The position numbers and the translations under genes were made by a program. The notes beneath the pieces were generated by a model, which was not told the origin of the DNA, did not search any database, and was given only the letters and a program-made list of their open reading frames with translations. Of a stretch of DNA of 53,868 nt, positions 18,055-26,614 are shown piece by piece (the first letter of the stretch is position 1; the number at the start of each line of letters is the position of its first letter). The stretch is from a bacterium (GTDB lineage Bacteria; 4484-113): contig JAGGTK010000072.1 in assembly GCA_021163765.1 (NCBI GenBank), positions 70,072-123,939 on the forward strand, in the 5' to 3' direction.

Positions 18055-18656
18055 TAAACGGCGTAATCATCGGGGGTTGCTCGGGCGTCGGCAAGTCAAC
18101 CATCATCCGCCGGCTCCTGAAGGCGCACCCTGAGTTCAGGTTCTCGGTTAGCTGGACGACGCGCCAGCCGCGGCCGGGCGAAGAGGAAGGGGTTCACTAC
18201 CATTTCACCACCGCCGAGGAGTTTGAGCGGCTCATCGAGGAGAAGTACTTCCTCGAATGGGAGAAGGTATACCAGGATTACTACGGCACGCCCAGGGAAG
18301 TGCTTGAGTCCGACGGTGACGAGATTATTATCGTAATCTTCGAGCTGGACACCAGGGGAGCGATTAACCTAAAGGAGAAATACCCCCAGTTCACCACAAT
18401 TGCGCTGCTTCCGCCCAGCATTGAGGATTTGAGGAAGCGAATGGCGCACCGTGGTTCCGAGACTGAAGAGACCATAAACTCGCGCCAGGCATACCTGCAA
18501 AAGGAGCTGCAAAGGCTGCTCACGTTCGACTTCGCGCTCATCAACGAAAACCTGGATGAAACCGTGAGCCGCGCTGAGCGCATCATCCTCAGCCTGAACA
18601 ACCGCACAAAGTTCATAGCTCCGCATATCGAAAAGCTGCTGGATGCCCTGAAATAG
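18051..18656 (+). CDS. gmk: Guanylate kinase
   Basis: 201 aa. Phosphorylates GMP to GDP with ATP in the cytosol. The P-loop is GGCSGVGKST (usually SGPSGAGKST). The GMP-binding region is clear: SVSWTTRQPRPGEEEGVHYHF, FLEWEKVYQDYYGTP, and IFELDTRGA where the family has ILDVQGA-type sequence. A short C-terminal extension follows. It overlaps the upstream gene by 4 bases and is followed after 8 bp by rpoZ, the widely conserved gmk-rpoZ-coaBC order. Confidence 0.95.
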   Translation: MINGVIIGGCSGVGKSTIIRRLLKAHPEFRFSVSWTTRQPRPGEEEGVHYHFTTAEEFERLIEEKYFLEWEKVYQDYYGTPREVLESDGDEIIIVIFELDTRGAINLKEKYPQFTTIALLPPSIEDLRKRMAHRGSETEETINSRQAYLQKELQRLLTFDFALINENLDETVSRAERIILSLNNRTKFIAPHIEKLLDALK

Positions 18657-18664
18657 GAGGAAAC

Positions 18665-19132
18665 GTGGACGAAGGATTTAAGATAGACACTAAAGACACG
18701 CTGATGTATCCGCTGCTGGAGGACCTTCTGGCGAAGATACCCAGCAAGTATGAACTTGTCCTGCTTGCATCGCTGAGGGCAAAACAGATTATTGCCAAGC
18801 AGCGGCTTGGCCCGACTCTGGAAGGCGAGGTGGACGACGATGTAAAGGCAATGCAGGCCGGCCACAAGCCGCTTTCACAGGCGCTCGGCGAGATCGCACG
18901 CGGCGAATTGAACCGGGACAAGATATACCTGCTCGAATACCTGGAGAGCTTCCATCGCGGCGATGAAGATCTGCCGCCGCCCCCGCGTGCTGATGCGGGC
19001 TTTGGATACGTACCCGAGCCCGCAAAGACCGCTCCCGTCCTGGGCGTGGGCGAAGAGAAGCCTGATGAAGGTGCGGAAGCTGCCTTGGAAGCGCTGGACA
19101 CAGAGGCAAAAGCTGAAAGCGACGAAAGCTAA
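18665..19132 (+). CDS. rpoZ: RNA polymerase omega subunit with acidic C-terminal extension
   Basis: 155 aa. Residues about 14-60 match omega: YPLLEDLLAKIPSKYELVLLASLRAKQI, the part that clamps the beta-prime C-terminus. The second half (from about residue 95) is proline- and glutamate-rich and has no known domain, making the protein about twice the usual length. The start is GTG 18665 with AGGAGG 4 nt upstream. The 3' end overlaps the proposed coaBC start by about 68 bp. Confidence 0.9.
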   Translation: MDEGFKIDTKDTLMYPLLEDLLAKIPSKYELVLLASLRAKQIIAKQRLGPTLEGEVDDDVKAMQAGHKPLSQALGEIARGELNRDKIYLLEYLESFHRGDEDLPPPPRADAGFGYVPEPAKTAPVLGVGEEKPDEGAEAALEALDTEAKAESDES

Positions 19133-20357
19133 AACGGTTCTCCTGGGCGTCACCGGCGGTATCGCCGCTTATAAGGCGTGTGAAATCGTCCGCCGTCTGG
19201 ATGAACACGGGCTGGCTGTGCAGGTGGTGATGACCGAAGCCGCCACCCGCTTCATCAGCCCCCTCACCCTTGCCACTCTCACCGGGCGGCCTGTCTGGAC
19301 CGACGAGTTCCCCCAGGGCGTCGGCACGCCGGCCAGCGCCCAGGACATCATCGCGCACATAGGCCTTGCGGAGCAGGCTGACGCATTTGTCGTTGCTCCC
19401 GCCACCGCCAACACGATAGCCAAGCTCGCGCACGGCATCGCCGATAATTTGCTGACCTCTACAGCGCTTGCGTGGCGGGGCCCGGCGCTTGTCGCACCGG
19501 CGATGAACCACAGGATGTATGATAACCCGGCGACACAGGAGAACCTCCAGGCACTGTTGCAGCTCGGATACATCGAGATTGAGCCTGAAGAAGGCTGGCT
19601 CGCCTGCGGCGAAACCGGACGCGGACGCCTCGCCTCCACAGGGCGCATCGTCTCATCAGTCCTTCGGGCAATCCAGGGACGCGAGGGACAACTGGGCGGA
19701 AAGCGCGTTGTCGTCACCGCCGGCGGCACCCGCGAGCCGCTGGACCCCGTGCGATTCATCTCCAACGCCTCGACCGGCGCCCTGGCGCTGAAATGCGCAT
19801 CCGCACTGGCCGCGGAGGGCGCGCACATAGACCTTGTCTGCGGGGCAGGCGTCAATCCCGAACTGCTGGAAGAAGTCCCGGCGGAGGTCACGCCCGTGAA
19901 GACCGCAGCCGAGATGAAATCAGCGATTGAGGAGAAGATCGAGGGGTGCGATGCGCTGCTGATGCTTGCGGCGGTCGCCGACTATGCTCCTGCGCCCGCG
20001 GCGCAAAAGATAAAAAAGAGTGGGCGCGAGACGCTGAATCTCGAGCTCCAGCGGACGGAAGATATCCTGTGGGGTCTTCGGGAGCGCCGCGAATTCGTCA
20101 GGATAGGCGTATCCCTGGAGACCGAGGATGCGACGAATCGCGCCGGGGCAAAACTCCGGGACAAGGGCCTTGACGCTATCATCGCGGTGGACTTTCGAGC
20201 CGACGAGGCTCCTTACGGCGACGCATCCATCCGCGCGGCGGTTCTCACCGGCGAAGGCGAGCATCTCCCGCTTGAGCTTCGCGCCAAAACTGAACTTGCG
20301 GGCGAAATCGCCCATCTAACTGCCATCCTGTTGGACAATAAGGAGAAGCAACGATGA
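19065..20357 (+). CDS. coaBC: Bifunctional phosphopantothenoylcysteine decarboxylase/synthetase
   Basis: 430 aa from ATG 19065. Makes 4'-phosphopantetheine in coenzyme A synthesis. CoaC half: flavin-binding VTGGIAAYKA, active His in AHIGLAEQAD, PAMNHRMYDNP, and active Cys in LACGETGRGRL. CoaB half: VVVTAGGTREPLDPVRFISN, AAVADYAP, and the CTP/peptide-binding IKKSG. The start is uncertain: the family usually begins at TVLLGVTGG, but no ATG, GTG or TTG lies close to it; 19065 (or GTG 19071) adds about 20 basic residues and overlaps rpoZ in another frame. It ends with an ATGA overlap with the next gene. Confidence 0.95.
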   Translation: MKVRKLPWKRWTQRQKLKATKAKTVLLGVTGGIAAYKACEIVRRLDEHGLAVQVVMTEAATRFISPLTLATLTGRPVWTDEFPQGVGTPASAQDIIAHIGLAEQADAFVVAPATANTIAKLAHGIADNLLTSTALAWRGPALVAPAMNHRMYDNPATQENLQALLQLGYIEIEPEEGWLACGETGRGRLASTGRIVSSVLRAIQGREGQLGGKRVVVTAGGTREPLDPVRFISNASTGALALKCASALAAEGAHIDLVCGAGVNPELLEEVPAEVTPVKTAAEMKSAIEEKIEGCDALLMLAAVADYAPAPAAQKIKKSGRETLNLELQRTEDILWGLRERREFVRIGVSLETEDATNRAGAKLRDKGLDAIIAVDFRADEAPYGDASIRAAVLTGEGEHLPLELRAKTELAGEIAHLTAILLDNKEKQR

Positions 20358-21268
20358 CTCACAGCTTAAAGAAATCTCTCATCGCGACCGTCCTGCTGGT
20401 TCTATTCCTTGTGGTTCCGGTGGCCGCCGCCGGAAACACGGTACTGGCGACCCATGACGGCAATAACTACTCCCTGGAGGATTTCAGCATATTCTTCCTG
20501 CGCCAGCTAGGCGCGAGCGGGCTGGTTACGTTTCTGGAACAGGCGGTTGTCTACGAAGAGGCGAAGAAGCTCGGCCTCACGCCGACAGCCGAAGAAAAGG
20601 CCAAGTTCATCAGCGAGAATATGTCACAGGAAATCTACGACGGCTTCGCGGAACTGTACTCCGCCGCCGCGCTGGATAAATTCGTCGAGTACACGGTTAT
20701 TAACGACAAGTTCCGAAAGCACCTGGAGGCCAAGTTCATTGCGGAGAAGAACATCAGCATTTCCGACGATGACGCCCATAAATTCTACAATCAGAATATC
20801 GGGATGTTCCAGCCCGAGGAGCGGGTGTGGATGTCCATCATTTCTGTGGATACGCTTGAAACCGCAAACGAAGTCCTCGCCAAGCTTGATAGTGGCGAGG
20901 ATTTCAACGATCTCGCGAGCATCTACAACGTTGACTCCGAATTGCGCAGCCGCGCAGGCTACGTGGGGATGATGGAGCGCGGGCAGGGCCTGCCCCCGCC
21001 CATCGAAGATGCAGCCTTCGCCCTTGAGCCCGGCCAGCACTCGCAGGTAATCAAGGGCACCCTCTTCCACGTCTTGTACGTCCACGACAAGAAGCCAGCA
21101 GAAAAGTTCCCCTTTGAGGACGTGAAAGAGGACATCAAGCTGCTGCTCAAGAACCAGCATGTGCAGCGCTACGTGGACGCGTACCTGGAAGACCTGTATA
21201 AACGCGAGCTTCCGCGGTTTGAGATAAAAGCGAAACTCTTCAAGGTCGGAGAGGATACGCAGGGCTAA
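20354..21268 (+). CDS. Parvulin-type (PpiC/SurA-like) peptidyl-prolyl isomerase
   Basis: 304 aa with a signal peptide (about 1-26, ending VAAAG), so it acts outside the cytoplasmic membrane. An N-terminal helical chaperone region is followed by a parvulin domain (about 150-245): FQPEERVWMSIIS, ANEVLAKLDSGEDFNDLAS, GYVGMMERGQGLPPPIEDAAF and VIKGTLFHVLYV. Such proteins help fold outer-membrane or exported proteins, fitting the porin and pilins here. The start overlaps coaBC by 4 bases (ATGA). Confidence 0.92.
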   Translation: MTHSLKKSLIATVLLVLFLVVPVAAAGNTVLATHDGNNYSLEDFSIFFLRQLGASGLVTFLEQAVVYEEAKKLGLTPTAEEKAKFISENMSQEIYDGFAELYSAAALDKFVEYTVINDKFRKHLEAKFIAEKNISISDDDAHKFYNQNIGMFQPEERVWMSIISVDTLETANEVLAKLDSGEDFNDLASIYNVDSELRSRAGYVGMMERGQGLPPPIEDAAFALEPGQHSQVIKGTLFHVLYVHDKKPAEKFPFEDVKEDIKLLLKNQHVQRYVDAYLEDLYKRELPRFEIKAKLFKVGEDTQG

Positions 21269-21305
21269 CGGGCGCTCCCGGCAAGCGCGTCCATTGGAGG
21301 GGACA

Positions 21306-23435
21306 ATGAAGGCGGCCGAAGTCTTTCTGCTGACCCACAGCCCCGCCTTCCAGTCGTTTAGTTACCTTGTGCCTAAGGGTCTGCGCTTTCGCGTGGGAGA
21401 CCTGGTCGTTGTCCCGTTCCGCAAAAGCCTGGCCGTGGGCGTGATCTCCGAGCTGAAGCCCCACCCAACAAGTGACGGTCCAACGCTGAAACCTCTGCTG
21501 GGAATGGCGCGCGCGCCGTCCTCCGGGCCCGCCGGAGTGAGCTTCGGGCTTCACCTGCTCGCTCTGGCACGTATCTGGCTGTGCTCCCCCGCAGAGATTT
21601 TCGCCCACGCGGTGTGGGGGCAGGTTTCCAGGCGCGCTTCGCTCTTCATTTCTCGTGGCACCGCCAAGCCTCCACGCGAGCTTGCTGACGATCTCGAGGC
21701 AATGCGGCTTCTCCTTCGCCGTGAGCGCACACGATTCACCCCCTCACTCGCGAAGAAATTACAGCGCAGCGTAGGTTTCACCGACCTGCTGGCGCTCATA
21801 GAGCACGGCGCGCTGGCGGTCACCGCCACGGTCGGTCTGGAACCGGCGCAGCAATCGCCGGAATTCCCTGCGCCACGCCAGCAGCCGCTGTTCGCCACAG
21901 GTGAGTTCAGCGTAAAGCTCGACCCCGATTTCGCGCTGAACCAGCAGGCGGAGCAGGCGCTGACCGCGCTTGCCCGCCGACACACCGGCCTGGAAGTGCC
22001 CCTGGCGGTGCGGCACATGCCCTGGCGCGAGCTGCTGTCCCCCACGAACATCAAGAGATCACTCGGCAACATCACAGGACACGAACTGCTTCTGCTGCCA
22101 ACACAGTGGCACATAGACAGGCTTCTCGCCGCAACTCCGGTGCGGTTGCGCAAGCGCGTATGCGTTTTCGACCCGGACGCGAAGGCGGCGGAAGTGCGCG
22201 CGCTGGCATCAAGGCTTGAATCGCCCGAGCCGGTGCTGGTGGTCGGCAAGCGCGCTTCCCATTTCCTGCTGCTGCACGCGCCTTTCGCCGGTGTGACCAT
22301 CCTGGACCCCACGGCGGACGTCTACAGCTCGCAGCAGTTCCCCCGCTACGACACGCTCATAGACTGCCTGCTGATTTGCGCGCTTTCGGGCACGTCGCTT
22401 ACGCTTGTGCCGCTCACGCCGCTGCCGCTTGAGCTGAACCGCATGACGGTGAACGCCGAAGTCATCGCGCTGGGCGGAGCGCCCGGCGAACGCATTGACC
22501 AGGTGGTTGAAACCATCGCCGGCGTCGCGCACGGCGGAAGCCATACCCTCGTATACAATAACGCCGTCGGCACGGGACACGAGGTTTTCTGCGAATGGTG
22601 CCACGAGCGTGTGGTGTGCCCCCAGTGCGGACGGGCACTGACATACCTTCCAGAGTCTAGGGAGCTTGCGTGCTCGCGCTGCGGGCACATCGAATCGGCT
22701 GCGGAATGCCCTGCCTGCGGCTCCCGCCAGCTCGGTGTCACGATAATCGGCGTGGAAGGGCTTGCGCGCCGAGTCCGCAAGCAGCTCCGCAAACTGGGAA
22801 GGCATCCTGCTCCGCGCGTAGGCTACCTCACCAGCAACCGCAAAGAGAGCATCCGCGTACCCAACCTGTCTCGAACGGATGTCCTCATCGGGACAAGCAC
22901 CCTTCTCACGCCGCTCCACTTCTACCATCCAAAAGCGCTGATATATGTGGCGCAGGACATCTGGCCGAAGGGCGACGGCGACACCCCGGAGCTCTCGGTC
23001 GTCGCCGAGCTGTCGCGGCTGGCGCACCTTTACGAAGGCCGTATCGAGCGAACGATTGTGCTCGCGCCCCGGACGCTTGCGGAGGCGGTCCGGGCGCTCC
23101 TGGGGGCGCGCGGAGGCCAGGCCCGTGCGGAGCTTGACGCGCTGCGCAGGCAATACCACCTCCCGCCGTTCAACGTGCAGGTTGACTTCACGCTTTACGG
23201 CAGCCGGCAAAAGGCGGTTGGCGACTTCGCCGAGGAGATGAAAGGCCAGCTTGAGTTTGCAAGCGGTGTGCTGAACTGGGATTCCAGCCGCGTGCTAAAG
23301 CGTGGAAGGGAAACGGGATATATGCTGCGCGGCTCCGTGCTGCTCAAACGCTTCTCCGCCAGGGCGTTTGCGGATCTTCGGCGTCGCGGCAAGGGCAAGC
23401 GGCTCGACCTGGTCTTCTCGCCGCGCTATTATTGA
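21306..23435 (+). CDS. priA: PriA-family primosomal protein lacking ATPase motifs
   Basis: 709 aa from ATG 21306, which has GGAGG 5 nt upstream; the TTG at 21294 would overlap that site. The N-terminal 3'-end-binding domain, the eight zinc cysteines (CEWC, CPQCG, CSRCG, CPACG, about residues 425-475) and the C-terminal domain are present. The helicase core is degenerate: no Walker A GxTGSGKT can be found, the DEEH box is replaced by DPTA (about residue 334), SYKQ by SSQQ, and GSATPS is absent, while the flanking PRY and VVGKRASHF are kept. Deinococcus and actinobacterial PriA are known to have lost ATPase motifs; this is similar. It probably acts in replication restart as a scaffold. Confidence 0.92.
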   Translation: MKAAEVFLLTHSPAFQSFSYLVPKGLRFRVGDLVVVPFRKSLAVGVISELKPHPTSDGPTLKPLLGMARAPSSGPAGVSFGLHLLALARIWLCSPAEIFAHAVWGQVSRRASLFISRGTAKPPRELADDLEAMRLLLRRERTRFTPSLAKKLQRSVGFTDLLALIEHGALAVTATVGLEPAQQSPEFPAPRQQPLFATGEFSVKLDPDFALNQQAEQALTALARRHTGLEVPLAVRHMPWRELLSPTNIKRSLGNITGHELLLLPTQWHIDRLLAATPVRLRKRVCVFDPDAKAAEVRALASRLESPEPVLVVGKRASHFLLLHAPFAGVTILDPTADVYSSQQFPRYDTLIDCLLICALSGTSLTLVPLTPLPLELNRMTVNAEVIALGGAPGERIDQVVETIAGVAHGGSHTLVYNNAVGTGHEVFCEWCHERVVCPQCGRALTYLPESRELACSRCGHIESAAECPACGSRQLGVTIIGVEGLARRVRKQLRKLGRHPAPRVGYLTSNRKESIRVPNLSRTDVLIGTSTLLTPLHFYHPKALIYVAQDIWPKGDGDTPELSVVAELSRLAHLYEGRIERTIVLAPRTLAEAVRALLGARGGQARAELDALRRQYHLPPFNVQVDFTLYGSRQKAVGDFAEEMKGQLEFASGVLNWDSSRVLKRGRETGYMLRGSVLLKRFSARAFADLRRRGKGKRLDLVFSPRYY

Positions 23436-23440
23436 TAGCG

Positions 23441-24217
23441 ATGCAGGTGCGTTATCTGCTAATAATGGCGTTCGCCGCCTCTCTGGCGCTAGTGCTGCCG
23501 CCCACAGGAACGTTTTCCCGGGAACTGACCGCAACCGAAACCGCTGCGCAGGACACGTCAGTTAAAGCCGAAACCCTATCCAGCGGTCAGCACACTGCAC
23601 GCGCTGCACAGCTTCGCGCCGAGATCAGAGCCATCCTTAACCGCCCGGAGTTTAAGTTCGCGGGCCAGGGCGAATCGCGGCCCGTGCCCGAATGGCTGCA
23701 ATGGCTGAGACGCGCCTGGGACAGCATGTGGAACCGAATCTCCGAGACGGGCCAGCGTATCGGCGAAGACGCGCCGTGGCTGATGGTCGTCCTGCTTGCC
23801 ATCGCCGCAGCGGTAATGCTGATACTGATCTGGCGCGTGATAAGCGAAAGCTTCTTTGAGCGGCGCGGCACTCCTGCCGGCCGGCGCGACGCGGACGAAC
23901 TCACTCCGGCAATGCTGTTTGAGCAGGCGGCCACCACCGGGGCGCGGGGCGATTTCCCTGAAGCTGTGCGTCTGCTGTTCAAGGCCGCCGTGCTTTCCCT
24001 GTTCGGGCAGGCTGCCAGCACCACGCCGACAGTTATGCTGCGGGCGAAACTGATGGCAACGGAGGGCGCGCCCGTAAGCGAGTTCACCGGGCTCAAGCGC
24101 TACTTCGACTCCAGCTTCTACGGCGGAGCGGTGGTGAACCGCGCCGACTACGAGAACGCCCGGAATTACGCACTCGCGCTGAGACGGGTTAACGAGGAAG
24201 AACCTGATGAGAAGTAG
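23441..24217 (+). CDS. DUF4129-type membrane protein
   Basis: 258 aa from ATG 23441 (a TTG at 23432 overlapping priA is the alternative; neither has a clear ribosome site). Signal-like N-terminus (about 5-25), a periplasmic stretch with the conserved amphipathic segment around LNRPEFKF and WLQWLRRAWDSMW, a membrane helix (about 115-137), and a C-terminal domain with FPEAVRLLFKAAVLSLF and LKRYFDSSFYGG, as in DUF4129. Such proteins are usually encoded with DUF4350, MoxR and DUF58 genes; here only DUF4350 is adjacent. Confidence 0.82.
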   Translation: MQVRYLLIMAFAASLALVLPPTGTFSRELTATETAAQDTSVKAETLSSGQHTARAAQLRAEIRAILNRPEFKFAGQGESRPVPEWLQWLRRAWDSMWNRISETGQRIGEDAPWLMVVLLAIAAAVMLILIWRVISESFFERRGTPAGRRDADELTPAMLFEQAATTGARGDFPEAVRLLFKAAVLSLFGQAASTTPTVMLRAKLMATEGAPVSEFTGLKRYFDSSFYGGAVVNRADYENARNYALALRRVNEEEPDEK

Positions 24218-25487
24218 GCGTCTGAATACGGTCCTCATCGCGCTCGGCGCAGTCGCAGTGCTGGCCATCCTGCTCGTATCCGTGTGGCGGCCCGGAAGGT
24301 ACATACCGGAGAATCCCCTGTCCGCCACCGCCAGGACGCCGCTGGGGATGAACGCGCTTTACCTGCTTCTGAGAAACAACGGCGTAAAGGCCGACTTTTA
24401 CGGCCTTCCGCTCGACGTGCTGCCGCGCGAGGTTACGCTGGTCGTGGGAGATGACTTCGCGGGTTCCGTTACCTACAACTGGGTCGATTCCGACGAGCTC
24501 TGGAAACTATCCGAGGAGCGCGGAAATACTATCGTCTACCTGCCTCCGATGGACAGCAAGGATTTCCCGGCGAAGAACGAGGCAGAAGAATCAGAAGACA
24601 CAGAAAACGCCCAGGCGCAAGTGCCACCCGGCGGTCACGGCGCGTATGAGAAAGCCGCCGAGCTTGGGCCTGGCGTGGCGTGCTACGAGATTCCCTGGGA
24701 TATCGATGCGGCCGGCTACATCCACCTTCACACGGGCGGGCTGCCTGAGAAGTACTTTGGCGGCGTCACCGAGCTTCAGGCCGGGGGATTCCATCCCTTA
24801 GACGCCGTAGTCCCGCTGTCGGAGGACGAAAGGGCGCTCGCCACGGCGCAGGAAGTCTATTTCTTCAAGGACACAGACCGGCCGTTCCTGTTCGTGGGGC
24901 GATCGGGCCGCGGCACCTGGGTTGCAGCAAACGTCAGCGAGCTGTTCACCAACCGCGACATCGGCCGGGCGGACAATGCCGTGTTCGCCTTTAATCTGCT
25001 CTCGCACCACAAGACCGGTGGCCTTGCCTTCTACGAGGCCATTCATGGATACTCGCAGCCCGCTGCCGGCACCACCGCGCTGCTGTTCCAGACGCGGACG
25101 GGTCAGCTCGTCCTGCTGGCCCTTCTGGGAGTGGTTATCCTTCTGCTGCCGAAGATGTTCCCGCTGGGGCACGACATAGAGCAGCCGGTGATTGAGTTCC
25201 CCTCCTCCCTTGAGCGCGTTCGTGCGCAGGCGGAGCTCTGGCGGCAGGCCGGGCACCTGCAAAGCGCGCAGAAACTCGCGATTCAGTCTGTCCTGGGGAT
25301 TGACGTAAGCTCTGGCCCGGAAGAGCTGGCGGGGCTACTCCGGCAGGTCGGCTATTCTGAGCCCAGGGCCGCGCAGCTCGCGCGGGAACTCGCCGGGCAG
25401 AATGAAGCCCGCCGGATGTCGGGCGATGCTATCAGGGCTTATGATAGGATTATGCGGCGATTCGGGCTTATCCGGCGCTTCGCGTAG
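24207..25487 (+). CDS. DUF4350-type membrane protein
   Basis: 426 aa. An N-terminal helix (about 7-26) is followed by a DUF4350-like domain: NPLSATARTPLGMNALYLLL, VTLVVGDDF and ERGNTIVYLPP, then GRSGRGTWVAANVSELFTN. This is the GATase-like fold that often accompanies DUF4129. A second helix sits near 295-315, then a helical cytoplasmic tail. It overlaps the DUF4129 gene by 11 bp and is followed by alr after 10 bp. Function unknown; by genome context it belongs to the MoxR-DUF58 system. Confidence 0.85.
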   Translation: MRSRRLNTVLIALGAVAVLAILLVSVWRPGRYIPENPLSATARTPLGMNALYLLLRNNGVKADFYGLPLDVLPREVTLVVGDDFAGSVTYNWVDSDELWKLSEERGNTIVYLPPMDSKDFPAKNEAEESEDTENAQAQVPPGGHGAYEKAAELGPGVACYEIPWDIDAAGYIHLHTGGLPEKYFGGVTELQAGGFHPLDAVVPLSEDERALATAQEVYFFKDTDRPFLFVGRSGRGTWVAANVSELFTNRDIGRADNAVFAFNLLSHHKTGGLAFYEAIHGYSQPAAGTTALLFQTRTGQLVLLALLGVVILLLPKMFPLGHDIEQPVIEFPSSLERVRAQAELWRQAGHLQSAQKLAIQSVLGIDVSSGPEELAGLLRQVGYSEPRAAQLARELAGQNEARRMSGDAIRAYDRIMRRFGLIRRFA

Positions 25488-25497
25488 GGTAATCGAG

Positions 25498-26610
25498 ATG
25501 CAGCACTCATACACCAGAATAACGATTGACCTCAACGAATACCGCCGCAATGTCGGGAAAATCCAGGATGCGCTTGGGGGCAGGCTTCTCCTGGTCATCA
25601 AGGCCAACGCATACGGTTTGGGCGCAGTGGGGCTGCTGCCCGCCATCTCCGAGCTCCCCGACGTGATGGTGGGCGTGGCGGTGGTTGACGAGGCGCTGGA
25701 GCTCAGGCAGGCGGGCTATATGGGGAACATCCTGGTGATGGGTTACACGCCGCCGGAGCATTACAAGCTGGCGCTGCGCCACTTCCTGAGCCTGGGCGTA
25801 TACCGGCCAGAGAACATCCCCCGGCTGGAAGACGCAGCCGCGGAGCTTGGAACCGTCGCCAGAGTGCACATCAAGCTCGACACGGGCATGCATCGCGTGG
25901 GCACGACTCCGGAGAGCCTTACCAAGCTGCTCGACCGTATCGCGGAGAACCCGCATGTGGCGGTCGAGGGCATCTACTCCCACCTCGCGGGAACATCAAG
26001 TCCGGACGATCCCCTCATTCCGGAACAGACGCGGGTCTTCCGTGAATGCGCGGAAGAAATCGAGTCCCGCCTGGCCGTCCGCGCGATTAAGCACATCGCC
26101 AACTCGACGGGGGCGCTGGCGTTCCCCGAAAGCCGGATGGATATGACGCGCATCGGCATCCTCGCCATCGGGTACCACCCGCCGGAGCATCACGGCCCGA
26201 AGCTGGACGTGAAACCGGTCATCCGCTTCAGCACCCAGGTGGTGGATGTGCGGACGCTTCCGGCAAACACCGGCGTATCTTACGGGCACAAATACAAGAC
26301 ACCGCAGGATGCGTGCATCGCCACCATCCCTGTCGGCTACGCGGACGGCATCCCCTACCAGTTCTTCCCCGGCGGGCAGGTGCTGTTCCGTGGCAGGCGC
26401 CGCGAAGTGGCTGGCGTCGTGAACATGGACTATATGATGATCAACACCGAAGATGAACAGGAGGTGCAGGTCGGCGAGGAAGTCGTGCTCATCGGAGCGC
26501 AGGGGGACGAGGAGATTACGCTAAGCGAGTTCGCCACCTTCTGCGGCTCTGTCAACTACGACATAATCTGCAAGCTCGGGCGGCGCGTCAAGCGCGAGTA
26601 TCTCTCCTAG
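25498..26610 (+). CDS. alr: Alanine racemase
   Basis: 370 aa. Pyridoxal-phosphate enzyme that makes D-alanine for peptidoglycan. The PLP lysine is Lys35 in VIKANAYGLG; the catalytic Tyr is Tyr262 in GVSYGHKY; GMHRVG binds the cofactor or substrate, and NMDYMMIN replaces the common CMDQ stretch. ATG 25498 is chosen because the family starts there; in-frame codons upstream belong to the end of the DUF4350 gene in another frame. Confidence 0.96.
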   Translation: MQHSYTRITIDLNEYRRNVGKIQDALGGRLLLVIKANAYGLGAVGLLPAISELPDVMVGVAVVDEALELRQAGYMGNILVMGYTPPEHYKLALRHFLSLGVYRPENIPRLEDAAAELGTVARVHIKLDTGMHRVGTTPESLTKLLDRIAENPHVAVEGIYSHLAGTSSPDDPLIPEQTRVFRECAEEIESRLAVRAIKHIANSTGALAFPESRMDMTRIGILAIGYHPPEHHGPKLDVKPVIRFSTQVVDVRTLPANTGVSYGHKYKTPQDACIATIPVGYADGIPYQFFPGGQVLFRGRRREVAGVVNMDYMMINTEDEQEVQVGEEVVLIGAQGDEEITLSEFATFCGSVNYDIICKLGRRVKREYLS

Positions 26611-26614
26611 CGCC

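Noticed and set aside
22209..23210. 333-codon minus-strand ORF opposite priA
   Set aside because: Fully antisense to PriA, whose zinc site and C-terminal domain are read clearly on the other strand.
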